Source of the DNA: CAZYQW01 sp964649825 | Lineage (GTDB): Bacteria > Planctomycetota > B15-G4 > JADJEK01 | NCBI GenBank assembly: GCA_964649825.1 | Contig: CAZYQW010000038.1 | Span: 1-64,000 of the forward strand | Direction of reading: 5' to 3' | Length of the DNA stretch: 64,000 nucleotides | Shown: one piece after another, positions 25,844 through 35,269 of the stretch | Layout of the letters: the number at the start of each line of letters is the position of its first letter | How positions within the stretch are numbered: position 1 is the first letter of the stretch | Program-made: the position numbers and the translations under genes | The notes under the pieces: model-generated | The model's database searches: none | Seen by the model: the letters and a program-made list of their open reading frames with translations, nothing else | Told to the model about the DNA's origin: nothing

Positions 25844-26833
25844 ATGGAAACCAGGAACCTTCTCGACGTTGCCGTCGAAGCGGCTCGGCTTGCTGCCAAC
25901 GTCTGCCGCCGCGTTCAGAACGAGCAGGTGCTTGACGGCGTGCCCGAGGCGAAGGTTGGCAAGGAGCCGGTCACCGTCGCCGATTACGCGTCGCAGGCGC
26001 TGGTCCTGAAGACGCTCTCCGATGCGTTCCCGGACCACGAGTTCCTTGCCGAGGAGGACTCGGCCCACCTGCGCGGACAGCGGGACGATTCGGTGGGTCG
26101 CCGCGTCCAGGAGCTCGTGAACGACGCCCTCGGCGCCGACGCCTCGTTCGATGCGATCTGCGGCTGGATCGACCGGAAAGGCAAGGCCGGAGCCCGCTTC
26201 CATTGGGCGATCGACCCGATCGACGGCACGAAGGGTTTCCTGCGCCGCGCGCAATACGCAGTAGCGCTCGGCCTTCTGGAGCGCGGTTCGCCCGCGGCGG
26301 GGGTTCTCGTCTGTCCGAACCTCGAGGTCGACCCCACCGATCTCTCTCGGGGCCGGGGAGTGATCTTTGCGGCCGCGCGCGGCGAGGGAACGACCGCGCG
26401 ACCGCTCGATGGCGGTGACGCGCGCCCCGTGCACGCGAACCACACGACCGACGCGACCACGGTGCGCGTCCTCGGCAGCGTCGAGTCGAGCCACGGCGAT
26501 CCGAAGCTGCTCACGGACCTCGTCGAGGCGTGCGGCTTCGGCGGCGGCGTGGTCCGGGTCGACAGCCAAGTGAAGTACGGAGTGCTCGCGCGCGGCGGAG
26601 CGGAAGTCTACCTGCGCCCGCGCTCGAAGCCTGACTACCGCGAGAACGTATGGGACCACGCGGCTGGCGCCATCGTCGCGTCCGAGGCCGGCGCGGTCGT
26701 GACCGACATGGACGGCAAGCCGCTCGATTTCACCCTCGGCAAGCGGCTCGAGGAGAACCGCGGCGTGCTCGTCACCCACGGACCGATGCACGCGGAGATC
26801 GTCGCCGCGCTCGCGAAGCTCTCGGCGTCGTAG
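25844..26833 (+). CDS. cysQ: 3'(2'),5'-bisphosphate nucleotidase-like inositol monophosphatase-family protein
   Basis: 329 residues of the lithium-sensitive, Mg-dependent phosphatase superfamily. Metal-binding motifs are clear: FLAEEDSAHL, DPIDGTKGFLR and WDHAAGAIVASEAG. The insertion between the first two and the length fit HAL2/CysQ-type enzymes rather than plain inositol monophosphatase. These remove the 3'-phosphate of PAP (adenosine 3',5'-bisphosphate) produced by sulfotransferases and sulfate assimilation. PAP as substrate is inferred from family resemblance; no sulfur genes are adjacent. ATG 25844 opens directly on the first helix. It converges with the symporter gene 38 bp away. Confidence 0.85.
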   Translation: METRNLLDVAVEAARLAANVCRRVQNEQVLDGVPEAKVGKEPVTVADYASQALVLKTLSDAFPDHEFLAEEDSAHLRGQRDDSVGRRVQELVNDALGADASFDAICGWIDRKGKAGARFHWAIDPIDGTKGFLRRAQYAVALGLLERGSPAAGVLVCPNLEVDPTDLSRGRGVIFAAARGEGTTARPLDGGDARPVHANHTTDATTVRVLGSVESSHGDPKLLTDLVEACGFGGGVVRVDSQVKYGVLARGGAEVYLRPRSKPDYRENVWDHAAGAIVASEAGAVVTDMDGKPLDFTLGKRLEENRGVLVTHGPMHAEIVAALAKLSAS

Positions 26834-26870
26834 GCCGAGTGTGTCTCCGAGTCCTTGCGCGAGCCGGGGA

Positions 26871-28370
26871 CTACGGCCCCTGTCGTCGCATCGAGTCGAA
26901 CATCCGATCGACGTCGGGCGGCGGGCGCGTGGCGAGGCTCGTCACGACCGTCACGAACAGCCCGGCCGCGAACCCTGGGATCAGTGGGTACAGCCGTTCC
27001 TGGAGTCCGGGCACGAGCCGCCATCCGATCGTCACCACGACGCCGGCGAGCATGCCCGCGATCGCGCCGGATCGCGTGACGCGCCGCCAGTAGAGCCCGA
27101 GGATCGATACCGGTCCGAGCGCGGCGCCCAGTCCGTCCCAGGCGAGCAGGACGAGCCAGAAGACGACCTTCGTCGCTACGAAGCCGAGGGCGATCGCGAC
27201 GAGGACGAGCCCGACCACCACCACCCGACTTCCGCGCACGAGCGCCCGAGGCGACAGCTCCTCGTCTCGACGGATGACTTTCTGATAGAGGTCGCGCACG
27301 ACGCTCGACGCGCACACGAGGATCTGCGAGTCGGCGGTCGACATGATCGCCGCGAAGACCGAGGCGATCACGACGCCGAACAGGATCGGATGCAGGTGCC
27401 GCTCGGCCAGCACTAGGTAGATCGTCTCCGGATCACCTCCCGGCAACGCCGCCTTGGTGGCGAACGACGCCCGGCCGAGGAGCCCGATGGTCAGCGCTCC
27501 CGCCGCCATGAGTGTGTTCCACACCGTGCCGATGAGCGCGGCCGCGCGGAGCTGAGAGGCGTCACGGATCGCCATGTAGCGCGCCATGATGTGCGGCTGG
27601 CCGGGCGAGCCGAGACCGATCGCGAGAAGTCCGACCAGGGACCCCGCCGCGAATGGACTCAAGAGTCCCTCGTCGATCCGCGTCAGCTCGTCGATCACGG
27701 CGGTCCATCCGCCGAGGTGCGACATCACGACGATCGGGACGACGACGAGCCCGAACAGCATGACGAACGCCTGCACCAGATCCGTGAGGCTGACCGCCAG
27801 GAAGCCCCCGAGCGCGGTGTAGACGAGCACGATGCCCGCGGTCACGAGCACGGCGGCCGACTCGCTCATGCCGAAACTCGGGGCGAGGGTCTTGCCGCCG
27901 GACACGAACTGCGCGGCGACGTACGTCACGAGGAAGACGAGGATGAAGAGGACCGAGATCGAGCGCAGGACTCCACGATCGTCGCGGAACCGCGCAGCGA
28001 GGAAGTCCGGCACCGTGATGCAATCGTGGACTTCGCTGAATCGCCGCAGGCGAACCGCGAACGAAAGGAAGAGCGCCCCCTCGACGACGATGTAGCCGAG
28101 CACGGCCCAGATCGCCTTCGCGCCGTACTGCCACGCCATCCCGCCGAACCCGAGCAGGAGCCATGCACTGCGCCCGGAGACCACGGCCGAGAGCGCGACG
28201 ACGAAACGGGACAGCCGTCGTCCGCCGATGAAGAACTCCGACATCCCGCTCGAGGAGAATCGTGCCGCGTAGACGCCGAGCGCGAGCACGACGACGAGAT
28301 AGCCGACGAAGGCGGCGAGGGCGGCCGGTCGTCCGGAGCCGGCGAACGCGCTCGTGGCGAGAAGCATCAT
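26871..28370 (-). CDS. putP: Sodium:solute symporter, proline permease-like
   Basis: 499 residues (an ATG one codon later is equally possible) with about 13 hydrophobic helices of the SSS family. The segment SEFFIGGRRLSRFVVALSAVVSGRSAWLLLGF matches the PutP subgroup. LGSPGQPHIMARYMAIRD and the sodium-site helix VIASVFAAIMSTADSQILVCASSVVRDLY also fit, with the Ser/Thr residues that bind sodium in PutP. It imports an amino acid, probably proline, with sodium; substrate assignment rests only on subgroup similarity. It stands alone on the minus strand with an 85-bp gap to the upstream lipoprotein gene. Confidence 0.85.
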   Translation of the reverse strand: MMLLATSAFAGSGRPAALAAFVGYLVVVLALGVYAARFSSSGMSEFFIGGRRLSRFVVALSAVVSGRSAWLLLGFGGMAWQYGAKAIWAVLGYIVVEGALFLSFAVRLRRFSEVHDCITVPDFLAARFRDDRGVLRSISVLFILVFLVTYVAAQFVSGGKTLAPSFGMSESAAVLVTAGIVLVYTALGGFLAVSLTDLVQAFVMLFGLVVVPIVVMSHLGGWTAVIDELTRIDEGLLSPFAAGSLVGLLAIGLGSPGQPHIMARYMAIRDASQLRAAALIGTVWNTLMAAGALTIGLLGRASFATKAALPGGDPETIYLVLAERHLHPILFGVVIASVFAAIMSTADSQILVCASSVVRDLYQKVIRRDEELSPRALVRGSRVVVVGLVLVAIALGFVATKVVFWLVLLAWDGLGAALGPVSILGLYWRRVTRSGAIAGMLAGVVVTIGWRLVPGLQERLYPLIPGFAAGLFVTVVTSLATRPPPDVDRMFDSMRRQGP

Positions 28371-28455
28371 CCGATCATTCCGCTGAAACGCGACACGGGC
28401 GCCGACCGCGTTCGCGGTGGACGCCCGCCGGTCGTGCGAACCCGCGCCGGGTCGC

Positions 28456-29601
28456 TCAACGCATCGAGTAGATCGTCTCGCCGTCGCTGAACACGAGCGC
28501 GCCGCCGTTGTCGTTCACCGCGAGGAACTCGAACAGCGACGAGTCCGAACGGGCGAGTTCCTCGCCGGTCGCCGCGTCCACCACCGCGATGCCGTTGCCC
28601 GGCAGCCGGAGATAGTCACGACGCCCGATACGCGTCAAGAACGCTTCGGCGCCGGGGAAGCGCCACCGCTCCATGCCGTCGCTCTTGTTGATCGCCGCGA
28701 CCATTCCCGCGAACGGCTGGTAGAGCACGTCCTCGGTCACCGCCGGCTTCTCGAGAAGCGGCGTCTGCGCGCCGAGCCACTTCCAGACGATGGCGCCGGA
28801 CGCGCGGTTCAGCGCGTACAGGCCGTGATCCTCGGACGCGACGAAGATGTGGTCACCGTCCGTGGCGAGATCGGCCGAGTTGCGTCCGAGCGTACGGACC
28901 ATCCAGTTCGCCTCGGCCGGCGCGGCACCCTCCGCGGATCGCGGCGGGATGGCGATGACGGACCCATCCGTGGTGGCGAAGTAGACCATCCGGTCCGCCC
29001 CGCTGCCGACGATGAGCGGCGCGCTCACGATCGGACCGCCGGTCGTGTAGAACCAGCCGTTCCAACCGTTCTCGAGTGCCACGGCGCGAAGCCTCGTCCC
29101 GTCGCCCCACGCGCCCGCGTAGAGAGTGTCGAGCGTGATCACCGCGTCGGACGACGGAGTGAACTCGAGATCCGATCGCAGGAGCGCGGTTCCGCTGCTG
29201 CGCGTCGCCACCGTCAAGTGGCTGCGCGAAAGGAACGCGACGTGGGCGTCGCCGACCGCGACGGGCCGCGTCGGGAACTTCGAAAGCGGGAGCACCCAGC
29301 GATGGAGACCCGTCGAGGCGTCGATCGCGTGCGCGGTCATCTTCGAGTCGACCACGTAAATCGTGCCATCCTCGATCTCGATCGAGCGCACGTCCGCCCC
29401 CGTCCGCATTCGAAGGGGAATCGGTTCCCACGTGAAGCCGTCGAGCATCGCGGTGCGGGTCACCGTCTCGATCGGCAGCGCCCCCGCGGTCTGCGGGCTC
29501 GCGATGCCGTCGAACGGTCCGCCGAGCGGGGAACACGCCGCAAGCAGGAAGAACGGCACCAGGGAGAGAGAATGGGAACCCCGAAGCGCTCGCCTCGTCA
29601 T
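28456..29601 (-). CDS. PQQ-like beta-propeller lipoprotein
   Basis: 381 residues. The N-terminus MTRRALRGSHSLSLVPFFLLAACS has a lipobox with lipidated Cys23. The rest is a beta-propeller of PQQ/WD-type blades: IEDGTIYVVDSKMTAHAIDASTGLHRWVLP, ATDGDHIFVASEDHGLYALNRASGAIVWKW and DVLYQPFAGMVAAINKSDGMERWRF. The blade signature A-x-(D/N)-x-x-(T/S)-G-x-x-x-W recurs, as in BamB-like propellers. It may be a scaffold in the cell envelope; similarity to BamB is at fold level only. ATG 29601 is supported by AAGGAG 8 nt upstream. It is divergent from yggS. Confidence 0.82.
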   Translation of the reverse strand: MTRRALRGSHSLSLVPFFLLAACSPLGGPFDGIASPQTAGALPIETVTRTAMLDGFTWEPIPLRMRTGADVRSIEIEDGTIYVVDSKMTAHAIDASTGLHRWVLPLSKFPTRPVAVGDAHVAFLSRSHLTVATRSSGTALLRSDLEFTPSSDAVITLDTLYAGAWGDGTRLRAVALENGWNGWFYTTGGPIVSAPLIVGSGADRMVYFATTDGSVIAIPPRSAEGAAPAEANWMVRTLGRNSADLATDGDHIFVASEDHGLYALNRASGAIVWKWLGAQTPLLEKPAVTEDVLYQPFAGMVAAINKSDGMERWRFPGAEAFLTRIGRRDYLRLPGNGIAVVDAATGEELARSDSSLFEFLAVNDNGGALVFSDGETIYSMR

Positions 29602-29806
29602 TCGCCGGACTCCTTCCAGACCTTCTGATTGGATCGGCACGACCTGGCCGGTCGACTCTCGGAAAGAGCTTGCCAATCAAGGAAATAGGATCGCGGGATC
29701 TTAATCGGGTCGAAGACCCGGTCAAGCAGAAACTTCATCGTGGCGCGCGCGTCGACGAAGCCCGCGTTGACGCTCCCCACCGGGTCTGGCAGGATCGCCG
29801 AAGTAC

Positions 29807-29836
29807 CGTATCGAACCCTGGCGTATCGAACCCTGG
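29807..29836. repeat. Two adjacent 15-bp direct repeats before yggS
   Basis: CGTATCGAACCCTGG occurs twice without spacing, ending one base before the ATG at 29838. The duplication occupies the place where a ribosome-binding site would be expected. Confidence 0.7.
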
Positions 29837-29837
29837 G

Positions 29838-30584
29838 ATGCGTTCAATCGGCATGCAATCCACCTCCGCGTTGGACGACGTCCTGGCCACGAACCTGCAG
29901 AGCGTGCACGCGCGAATCGCGGCTGCGGCGGCGCGTGCTGGACGCCTTGCGCAAGACGTTCGTTTGGTAGCAGTTACCAAATCCGTCCCGATAGGTATCA
30001 TCCAGCGACTCGTCCTCTTGGGTGCGCGCGACCTCGGCGAGAACCGGATCCACGACGCTGCCGAAAAGATCAGGGAGGTCGATGCGCTCGGACCGAGGCC
30101 AGCCTGGCACTTGATCGGTCACCTTCAGAGCAACAAAGTCCGCCGCGCCGTACGCATGTTCGCTTGCATTCACTCCGTCGATTCGGTGGCCTTGCTCGAT
30201 CGCATCGACGAGACCGCGGCACAGGAGGGCCGAGCGATCGACGTTCTTCTTCAGGTCAACGTCAGCGGAGAAGCGACCAAGTCCGGCGTCTCCCTCGCCG
30301 AGCTGCCGAAGCTCGTCGAGCGTGCGTCGAACCTGCGCGCCGTCCGGCCCGCCGGCTTGATGACCATTGCCCCGATGAGCGACGATCCGGAGAACGCCCG
30401 GCCCCACTTCCACGGTCTCGCGGCGCAGCTCGAGTTCGCGTCGCGGCGGCTCGGACCCGAGTTTCGCGAGCTGTCGATGGGCATGACGGACGATTTCGAG
30501 GTCGCAATCGAGGAAGGGGCGACGCTCGTCCGTGTCGGTCGAGCCCTGTTTCAAGGTCTTCCAGCGACGTGGACGGAAGCGTGA
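29838..30584 (+). CDS. yggS: YggS/PLPBP-family pyridoxal phosphate homeostasis protein
   Basis: 248 residues of the single-domain alanine-racemase-like fold that binds PLP. The PLP lysine lies in VRLVAVTKS (Lys48). Other family motifs are GENRIHDAAEKI, WHLIGHLQSNKVR, IHSVDS, VLLQVNVSGEATKSG, GLMTIAP, LSMGMTDDFEVAIEEGATLVRVGRALF. The protein buffers free PLP and affects amino-acid metabolism; it is not known as an enzyme. ATG 29838 and ATG 29853 are both possible; neither has a clear ribosome site, partly because a 15-bp tandem repeat precedes the gene. It is followed 20 bp later by the FHA-kinase gene, the start of a four-gene plus-strand run. Confidence 0.92.
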   Translation: MRSIGMQSTSALDDVLATNLQSVHARIAAAAARAGRLAQDVRLVAVTKSVPIGIIQRLVLLGARDLGENRIHDAAEKIREVDALGPRPAWHLIGHLQSNKVRRAVRMFACIHSVDSVALLDRIDETAAQEGRAIDVLLQVNVSGEATKSGVSLAELPKLVERASNLRAVRPAGLMTIAPMSDDPENARPHFHGLAAQLEFASRRLGPEFRELSMGMTDDFEVAIEEGATLVRVGRALFQGLPATWTEA

Positions 30585-30604
30585 CCGCGGAGGGAATCTG
30601 AATC

Positions 30605-33367
30605 GTGCCGGTCCTGATCTACGAAACCGGTCCGCTGAAGGGCCACACCCTGCGCCTCGAGATGGACAAGGTCTACAGCCTGGGCCGAGACCCGAAGAAC
30701 GACGTCGAGATCGACGACGAGCTCGCGTCCCGCGTGCACGCCAGGATCCGCGGCAAAGACGGAACGTACTTCATCAAGGACAGCGGCTCTTCGAACGGCA
30801 CGCTCGTCAACGACCAGAAGTTCGACCTGACCGAGCTCGCCTCCGGCGACAAGATCACGATCGGTGCGACGATCCTGAGCTTCCTGTCCGACGACGAGGC
30901 GGGCGGCGGCGCGGGGAAGACGCTCGGCGGCTACAAACTCCTTCAACGCCTCGGACGCGGCGGCATGGGCACCGTCTACCGCGCGCTGCAACTCTCGTTG
31001 AACCGGGAAGTGGCGCTCAAGATCCTCTCGCCCGAGCTCTCGCGGGACCCGGCGTTCCTCCAGCGCTTCTTGAAGGAGGCGCGTGCGGCCGGACAGTTGA
31101 ACCACCCGAACATCGTTCAGGTGTACGACGTCGATCAGGCCGAGGGGCTGATCTTCTACGCAATGGAGTTCGTCCCTGGCGGCACGGTCGAGGACCACGT
31201 GTTCAAGTCCGGCCTGCTGCCGATCGACGACGCCCTGCGCTTGCTGCTCGACGCCGCGCGCGGGCTGCAGTACGCCGAGGTGAAGAAGATCGTCCATCGC
31301 GACATCAAGCCCGACAACTTGATGATGACCGACATCGGGACGGTCAAGATCGCGGACCTCGGCCTCGCGCTCGCCGCGCACGACGATACCGGCGAGTCGA
31401 CGGGGATCCTGGGCACCCCGCACTTCATCTCGCCCGAACAGGCCCGCGGACAAGCGCTCGACACGCGCTCCGACCTGTATTCGCTCGGGGCGACGTTCTT
31501 CCGGATGTTGACCGGCAAGACGATGTACCACGGCGCAAACGCGAAGGACATCATCCGCCAGCAGGTGAAGGAGCCCCCTCCCTCGCTGAAGGAGGCCCGG
31601 AACGACGCTCCCGATCGCATCTGCGACATCTTCCAGCGGCTCGTTCAGAAGGACCCCGCCGACCGATTCCAGAGCCCGAGTGAGCTGATCGACGCCATCG
31701 AGGCCGTGCGCGCCCGCCGCAGCGGCCGTACCGGCGTCGTCGTGTTCGGCCTAGTTGCGATCGCCGCGATCGCGGCTTCTGTTCTTGTCGTGTTGAAGAA
31801 CGGCGAGAATGCGAACGACGGCACGCGCACCGTCATCGTCAATACTCCTGACGAGGAATTGACCCATCAGATGAAGGAGCAGCAGGCGCTGCTCCTTCGT
31901 CAGCAGCGGGAGAACGAGGCGATGCAGGAGCGCCTCGCCCTGGACGGCCGCGAGGAGTCGCTCGGCCGCGAGGCCTACCTTGCTGGTTTGAAGGACCTGA
32001 TCGCTCGGCACGACGGAACGACGGCCGCGGAGGGCGCGCGCGAGAAGGCCGAGGCGATCGAGGCGGCCATCGCGAACGAGCGACGAGCCGCGGCGCAGCG
32101 CGCGGCCGCGATCGAGGCCGCGATCGCGAAGATGGAGAAGACCGTTGCAACGGCGATCTCCGAGAACCGCTTCGTCGACGCGTTGATCGCGATCGATACG
32201 CGCGCCGGCACGGCGGAGGCGCTCGCGACGGACACCGGGTTGTCCGACGCGGCTAGACGACTTGCGCTCGACGTCGAACGCACGGCTGACCAGGTGCTCA
32301 ACGGTCTCGTCGCCGACGCGAAGAGGGCGCTCGCTGCTAGCGAGTTCAAGACCGCACGATCGCTCCTCGATCAGGTGGCCGCCGCGATCGATCCGCGCGA
32401 TCGCGCGCCAGAAGGCTCGGCCCGCGAACGCCTCCACGCGGTCGCCACTCTGGTCGAGGCTGCGCGGGCCGAAGCGGATCGAGTCGAGGACGAGCACCGC
32501 CGCTCCGTTCTCGCGGCCGACCTCGAAATCCTTCGTTCGACCTTCGATTGGAATCGCTTCTACGACGACCTCGCGGCTTACCGGATTCCCGACGCCCTCC
32601 AGCGGCTCGAGGCGATGGCCAAGCAGCTCAAGACCGAAGAGTACATCGACTACGTCGAACGCCGCATCGACGACGTACGCGCCGCCGACTGGATGCTGAC
32701 CGAGCTGAAGGATCGACTGCGCACCGCAACGCTCGCGAACACCGAGATCGAGCACCCCGAGCGGCACGCGCCAGCAACGATCACCGGCCTTTCCCCCGAG
32801 AATGACGGCGTGCTGGTCCAGGTCGCTCGAGCCGGCGGCTTGACGACGTCCGTGCTGCGATTCGATTCGTTCGACACGACGGCCGAGATCCTCGACTTGT
32901 TCGAGCGCGTGGCAACGACCGCGAACGAGCGCCTGCACGTGGCGCGCTCCGCGGTCGCGCTCGCCTCGGCGGCGGCCCACGCCCATGCGGTGCGAATCCG
33001 CGAACAGATCGATCGGTACGATCCGGCGGCGGGTTGGAGCGCCGCTCAGCGGGCCGGGCTCGTCGACGTCACGTTTCACAGCCTCGACTCGCCGCGATTG
33101 ACCGAGCTGCTCACGTCGATCGAATCGGAAGCCACGCTGAAGGCAGAGATCGACGCGCTGCGACGGCGCATCGATCGCGAACGCGAGGTTCGCGACATCT
33201 TCATCGAGGCGCTGGAACCGTTCAGCCGTCCCGAGTCCTCGATCCGGTTCTCCGCGTCGCTGACCCGGCTCGAGCAGATCGTCGCCACGTATCGCGACAC
33301 CGACTTCTTTCTCGCCACCTACGACCTGTTCAACGGCGGTGGCGAAGCCCTGTCGCTCGTCGACTAA
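30605..33367 (+). CDS. FHA-domain transmembrane Ser/Thr protein kinase
   Basis: 920 residues. An FHA domain at about 1-95 (GRDPKNDVEIDDELASRVHARI, DSGSSNGTLVN) is followed by a PknB-like kinase at about 105-365. The kinase has LGRGGMGTVYRA, VALKIL, IVHRDIKPDNLMM, ADLGLA in place of DFG, and GTPHFISPEQARG. A membrane helix lies at about 378-398. The remaining 520 residues are charged and helical (long Glu/Lys/Arg/Ala runs) with no recognised domain, probably coiled coil and presumably outside the cytoplasm. FHA domains bind phosphothreonine, so the kinase may read its own or a partner's phosphorylation. GTG start. It lies between yggS and purN with gaps of 20 and 5 bp, so it is in the same message. 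Confidence 0.9.
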   Translation: MPVLIYETGPLKGHTLRLEMDKVYSLGRDPKNDVEIDDELASRVHARIRGKDGTYFIKDSGSSNGTLVNDQKFDLTELASGDKITIGATILSFLSDDEAGGGAGKTLGGYKLLQRLGRGGMGTVYRALQLSLNREVALKILSPELSRDPAFLQRFLKEARAAGQLNHPNIVQVYDVDQAEGLIFYAMEFVPGGTVEDHVFKSGLLPIDDALRLLLDAARGLQYAEVKKIVHRDIKPDNLMMTDIGTVKIADLGLALAAHDDTGESTGILGTPHFISPEQARGQALDTRSDLYSLGATFFRMLTGKTMYHGANAKDIIRQQVKEPPPSLKEARNDAPDRICDIFQRLVQKDPADRFQSPSELIDAIEAVRARRSGRTGVVVFGLVAIAAIAASVLVVLKNGENANDGTRTVIVNTPDEELTHQMKEQQALLLRQQRENEAMQERLALDGREESLGREAYLAGLKDLIARHDGTTAAEGAREKAEAIEAAIANERRAAAQRAAAIEAAIAKMEKTVATAISENRFVDALIAIDTRAGTAEALATDTGLSDAARRLALDVERTADQVLNGLVADAKRALAASEFKTARSLLDQVAAAIDPRDRAPEGSARERLHAVATLVEAARAEADRVEDEHRRSVLAADLEILRSTFDWNRFYDDLAAYRIPDALQRLEAMAKQLKTEEYIDYVERRIDDVRAADWMLTELKDRLRTATLANTEIEHPERHAPATITGLSPENDGVLVQVARAGGLTTSVLRFDSFDTTAEILDLFERVATTANERLHVARSAVALASAAAHAHAVRIREQIDRYDPAAGWSAAQRAGLVDVTFHSLDSPRLTELLTSIESEATLKAEIDALRRRIDREREVRDIFIEALEPFSRPESSIRFSASLTRLEQIVATYRDTDFFLATYDLFNGGGEALSLVD

Positions 33368-33372
33368 GCGCG

Positions 33373-34008
33373 ATGGCGGGCACGCGCACGGACCGGTTGC
33401 GGATCGCGGTGCTCGCATCCGGTGGTGGGCGGTCGATCGAGAATCTGGTCGAGCGTGCTCGCGACGGACGCCTCAGGGCTGACGTCGTCCTCGTGATCGC
33501 CAACACCCCACGCGCCATCGCCCTCGACAGGGCTCGACGTCTCGGAATCGAAAGCGCGGTGATTCGGCCGCGGGACTTCCCCGACGACGTGTCGTTCGGG
33601 TACGCGATCGCAGAGCGGATCGCGGAGTCGGAGGTCGACCTCGTCGTGCTCGCCGGCTACCTCGTGCGGCTGCCGATCGTGCCCGCGCTCGCTGGACGGG
33701 TGATCAACATCCATCCAGCGCTCCTGCCGATGTTCGGCGGCAAGGGCTTCTTTGGCCATTATGTCCACGAGGCGGTCGTTCGTTCCGGAGCGAAGGTCAC
33801 GGGGTGCACCGTTCACTTCGTCGACGATGAGTACGATCACGGACCGATCGTCCTGCAGCGGACGGTGCCGGTGCGGTTCGAGGACGACTCGAAAACCGTG
33901 GCCGGGCGCGTGTTCGAGGCGGAGAAGGAAGCGTTGCCGGAAGCGATCAACTTGATCGCGGCGGGCAGAGTGGAGGTTGTGGGGAGTCGGGTCAGAGTGA
34001 CGGAATAG
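33373..34008 (+). CDS. purN: Phosphoribosylglycinamide formyltransferase
   Basis: 211 residues, the normal size of the folate-dependent GAR transformylase. It adds a formyl group from 10-formyltetrahydrofolate to GAR in purine synthesis. Motifs: IAVLASGGGRSIENLV (phosphate loop), VDLVVLAGYLVRLP, NIHPALLPMFGGKGFFG with the catalytic Asn and His, and GCTVHFVDDEYDHGPIVLQ with the catalytic Asp. ATG 33373 lies 5 bp after the kinase stop. No other purine gene is nearby. Confidence 0.95.
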   Translation: MAGTRTDRLRIAVLASGGGRSIENLVERARDGRLRADVVLVIANTPRAIALDRARRLGIESAVIRPRDFPDDVSFGYAIAERIAESEVDLVVLAGYLVRLPIVPALAGRVINIHPALLPMFGGKGFFGHYVHEAVVRSGAKVTGCTVHFVDDEYDHGPIVLQRTVPVRFEDDSKTVAGRVFEAEKEALPEAINLIAAGRVEVVGSRVRVTE

Positions 34009-34047
34009 GAGGACGAGGGCCAAGGAACCGGGAGGTCGATACGCAGT

Positions 34048-34614
34048 ATGCATCGGCGCGCGTTACTGGAGCTTTTGGAGGCATATCGGGCGGTTCGTCC
34101 CGATGAGGACGAAACCGTCGAACGGATTCGGAAGCTCGTGGTGGATCACGAGGATTGTCTGGAGCGAAGCTGTATTCCCGGCCACGTCACGGCGGCGGCA
34201 TGGATCGTCGATTCGGATCGGAAGCGATTCTTGTTGACGCACCATCGGAAGCTCGATCGGTGGCTCCAGCTCGGTGGGCACGTCGACGGCGAGCCGGAAG
34301 TGCACCGGGCCGCGCTGCGCGAGGCGCGGGAGGAGTCCGGGATGGAACGGTTTCAGATCGTGCGCACGGACGACAGGATCCTGCCGATCGACCTGGACGT
34401 GCACGTGATTCCGGCGCGCGACGACGACCCGGAGCACGAGCACCATGACGTGCGGTTCCTGTTGATCGCCGAGCCTGGGCAGGAACTCGTGATCAGTAAG
34501 GAGTCGATCGATCTACGTTGGTTCGAGAACGATCGGCTCGACGAGGTGGCGGGAGACGAGAGCGTCCAGCGCCTCGGGCGCAAGGCGATGGACAGGCTTC
34601 GCACTTGCGAGTGA
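34048..34614 (+). CDS. NUDIX hydrolase
   Basis: 188 residues. The Nudix helix reads GGHVDGEPEVHRAALREAREESGM (residues 76-99), with the catalytic REAREE part intact. In strict GX5EX7REUXEEXGU alignment the first Glu position is Pro flanked by Glu on both sides, a variant seen in this subgroup. These enzymes hydrolyse a nucleoside diphosphate linked to another group; the substrate is unknown. C-terminal sequence (ISKESIDLRWFENDRLDE) is typical. It starts 39 bp after purN, at the end of the yggS-kinase-purN run, and converges with the ECF gene 67 bp away. Confidence 0.85.
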   Translation: MHRRALLELLEAYRAVRPDEDETVERIRKLVVDHEDCLERSCIPGHVTAAAWIVDSDRKRFLLTHHRKLDRWLQLGGHVDGEPEVHRAALREAREESGMERFQIVRTDDRILPIDLDVHVIPARDDDPEHEHHDVRFLLIAEPGQELVISKESIDLRWFENDRLDEVAGDESVQRLGRKAMDRLRTCE

Positions 34615-34681
34615 TGACTCCCCGATCTGGTGCGTTGGTGCAATGACCTCCAGCGTTTCTCGAGGCGCTCGCCTTCGAGCG

Positions 34682-35269
34682 CTATGCCTGATCGATCAGA
34701 AGCGCGTTCGCCCAGCCGGTCGCGCGCAGCCTCGCTCGGAGCCGTTGCCATCTCTTCCACGCGGCGTCCTCCCGCAGGCCGACCCGCACCGCGACCTCGC
34801 GACACGGCCTTCCCTCGAGGCCACAGAAGACAAGAAGCTCGCGATCCTCCTCGTCGAGCGCGCGCGCGTGGTCGAGGAATCGTCGGACCGTATCATCCTG
34901 CGCGAGACGCATGCTGATGCTCGTGACGTGCGCGCTTCGCTCATCGAGTGCGCTCATCGGCTCGTGGGCCGTCGCGCGCAGCTTCAAGTGCCGCCGCAGC
35001 AATTCCAGGAGCACGTGACGGGCGACCTGGTAGATCCACGCATGGAACGACTCGAACGGCTCGACCCTGTCATGGAGTGCCCGGACCCCACGCAGCCACA
35101 CTTCTTGGAGAAAGTCGTCCACGCTGATGCTGCCGGGCACACGGAGCGCCGCCCACGCATAGAGGCTGGGGGCGACCGTCTCATACAACGCGTCAAACCG
35201 CGAGCGGTCGCCGGCGCGGATCTGATTGGCGAGCTCGGTCGCGTCGTGAAGATCGTCTCCATTGGTCAC
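34682..35269 (-). CDS. ECF-type RNA polymerase sigma factor, coupled to kinase gene
   Basis: 195 residues. Region 2 is visible as SVDDFLQEVWLRGVRAL and HAWIYQVARHVLLELLRRHLKL. A diverged region 4 follows (DEEDRELLVFCGLEGRPCREVAVRVGLREDAAWKRWQRLRARLR). Its ATG overlaps the stop of the kinase-FGE gene (ATGA), so the two are translationally coupled. No anti-sigma factor is present. Sigma factors beside a Ser/Thr kinase are often controlled by phosphorylation, and that is the inferred mode here. Confidence 0.85.
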   Translation of the reverse strand: MTNGDDLHDATELANQIRAGDRSRFDALYETVAPSLYAWAALRVPGSISVDDFLQEVWLRGVRALHDRVEPFESFHAWIYQVARHVLLELLRRHLKLRATAHEPMSALDERSAHVTSISMRLAQDDTVRRFLDHARALDEEDRELLVFCGLEGRPCREVAVRVGLREDAAWKRWQRLRARLRATGWANALLIDQA

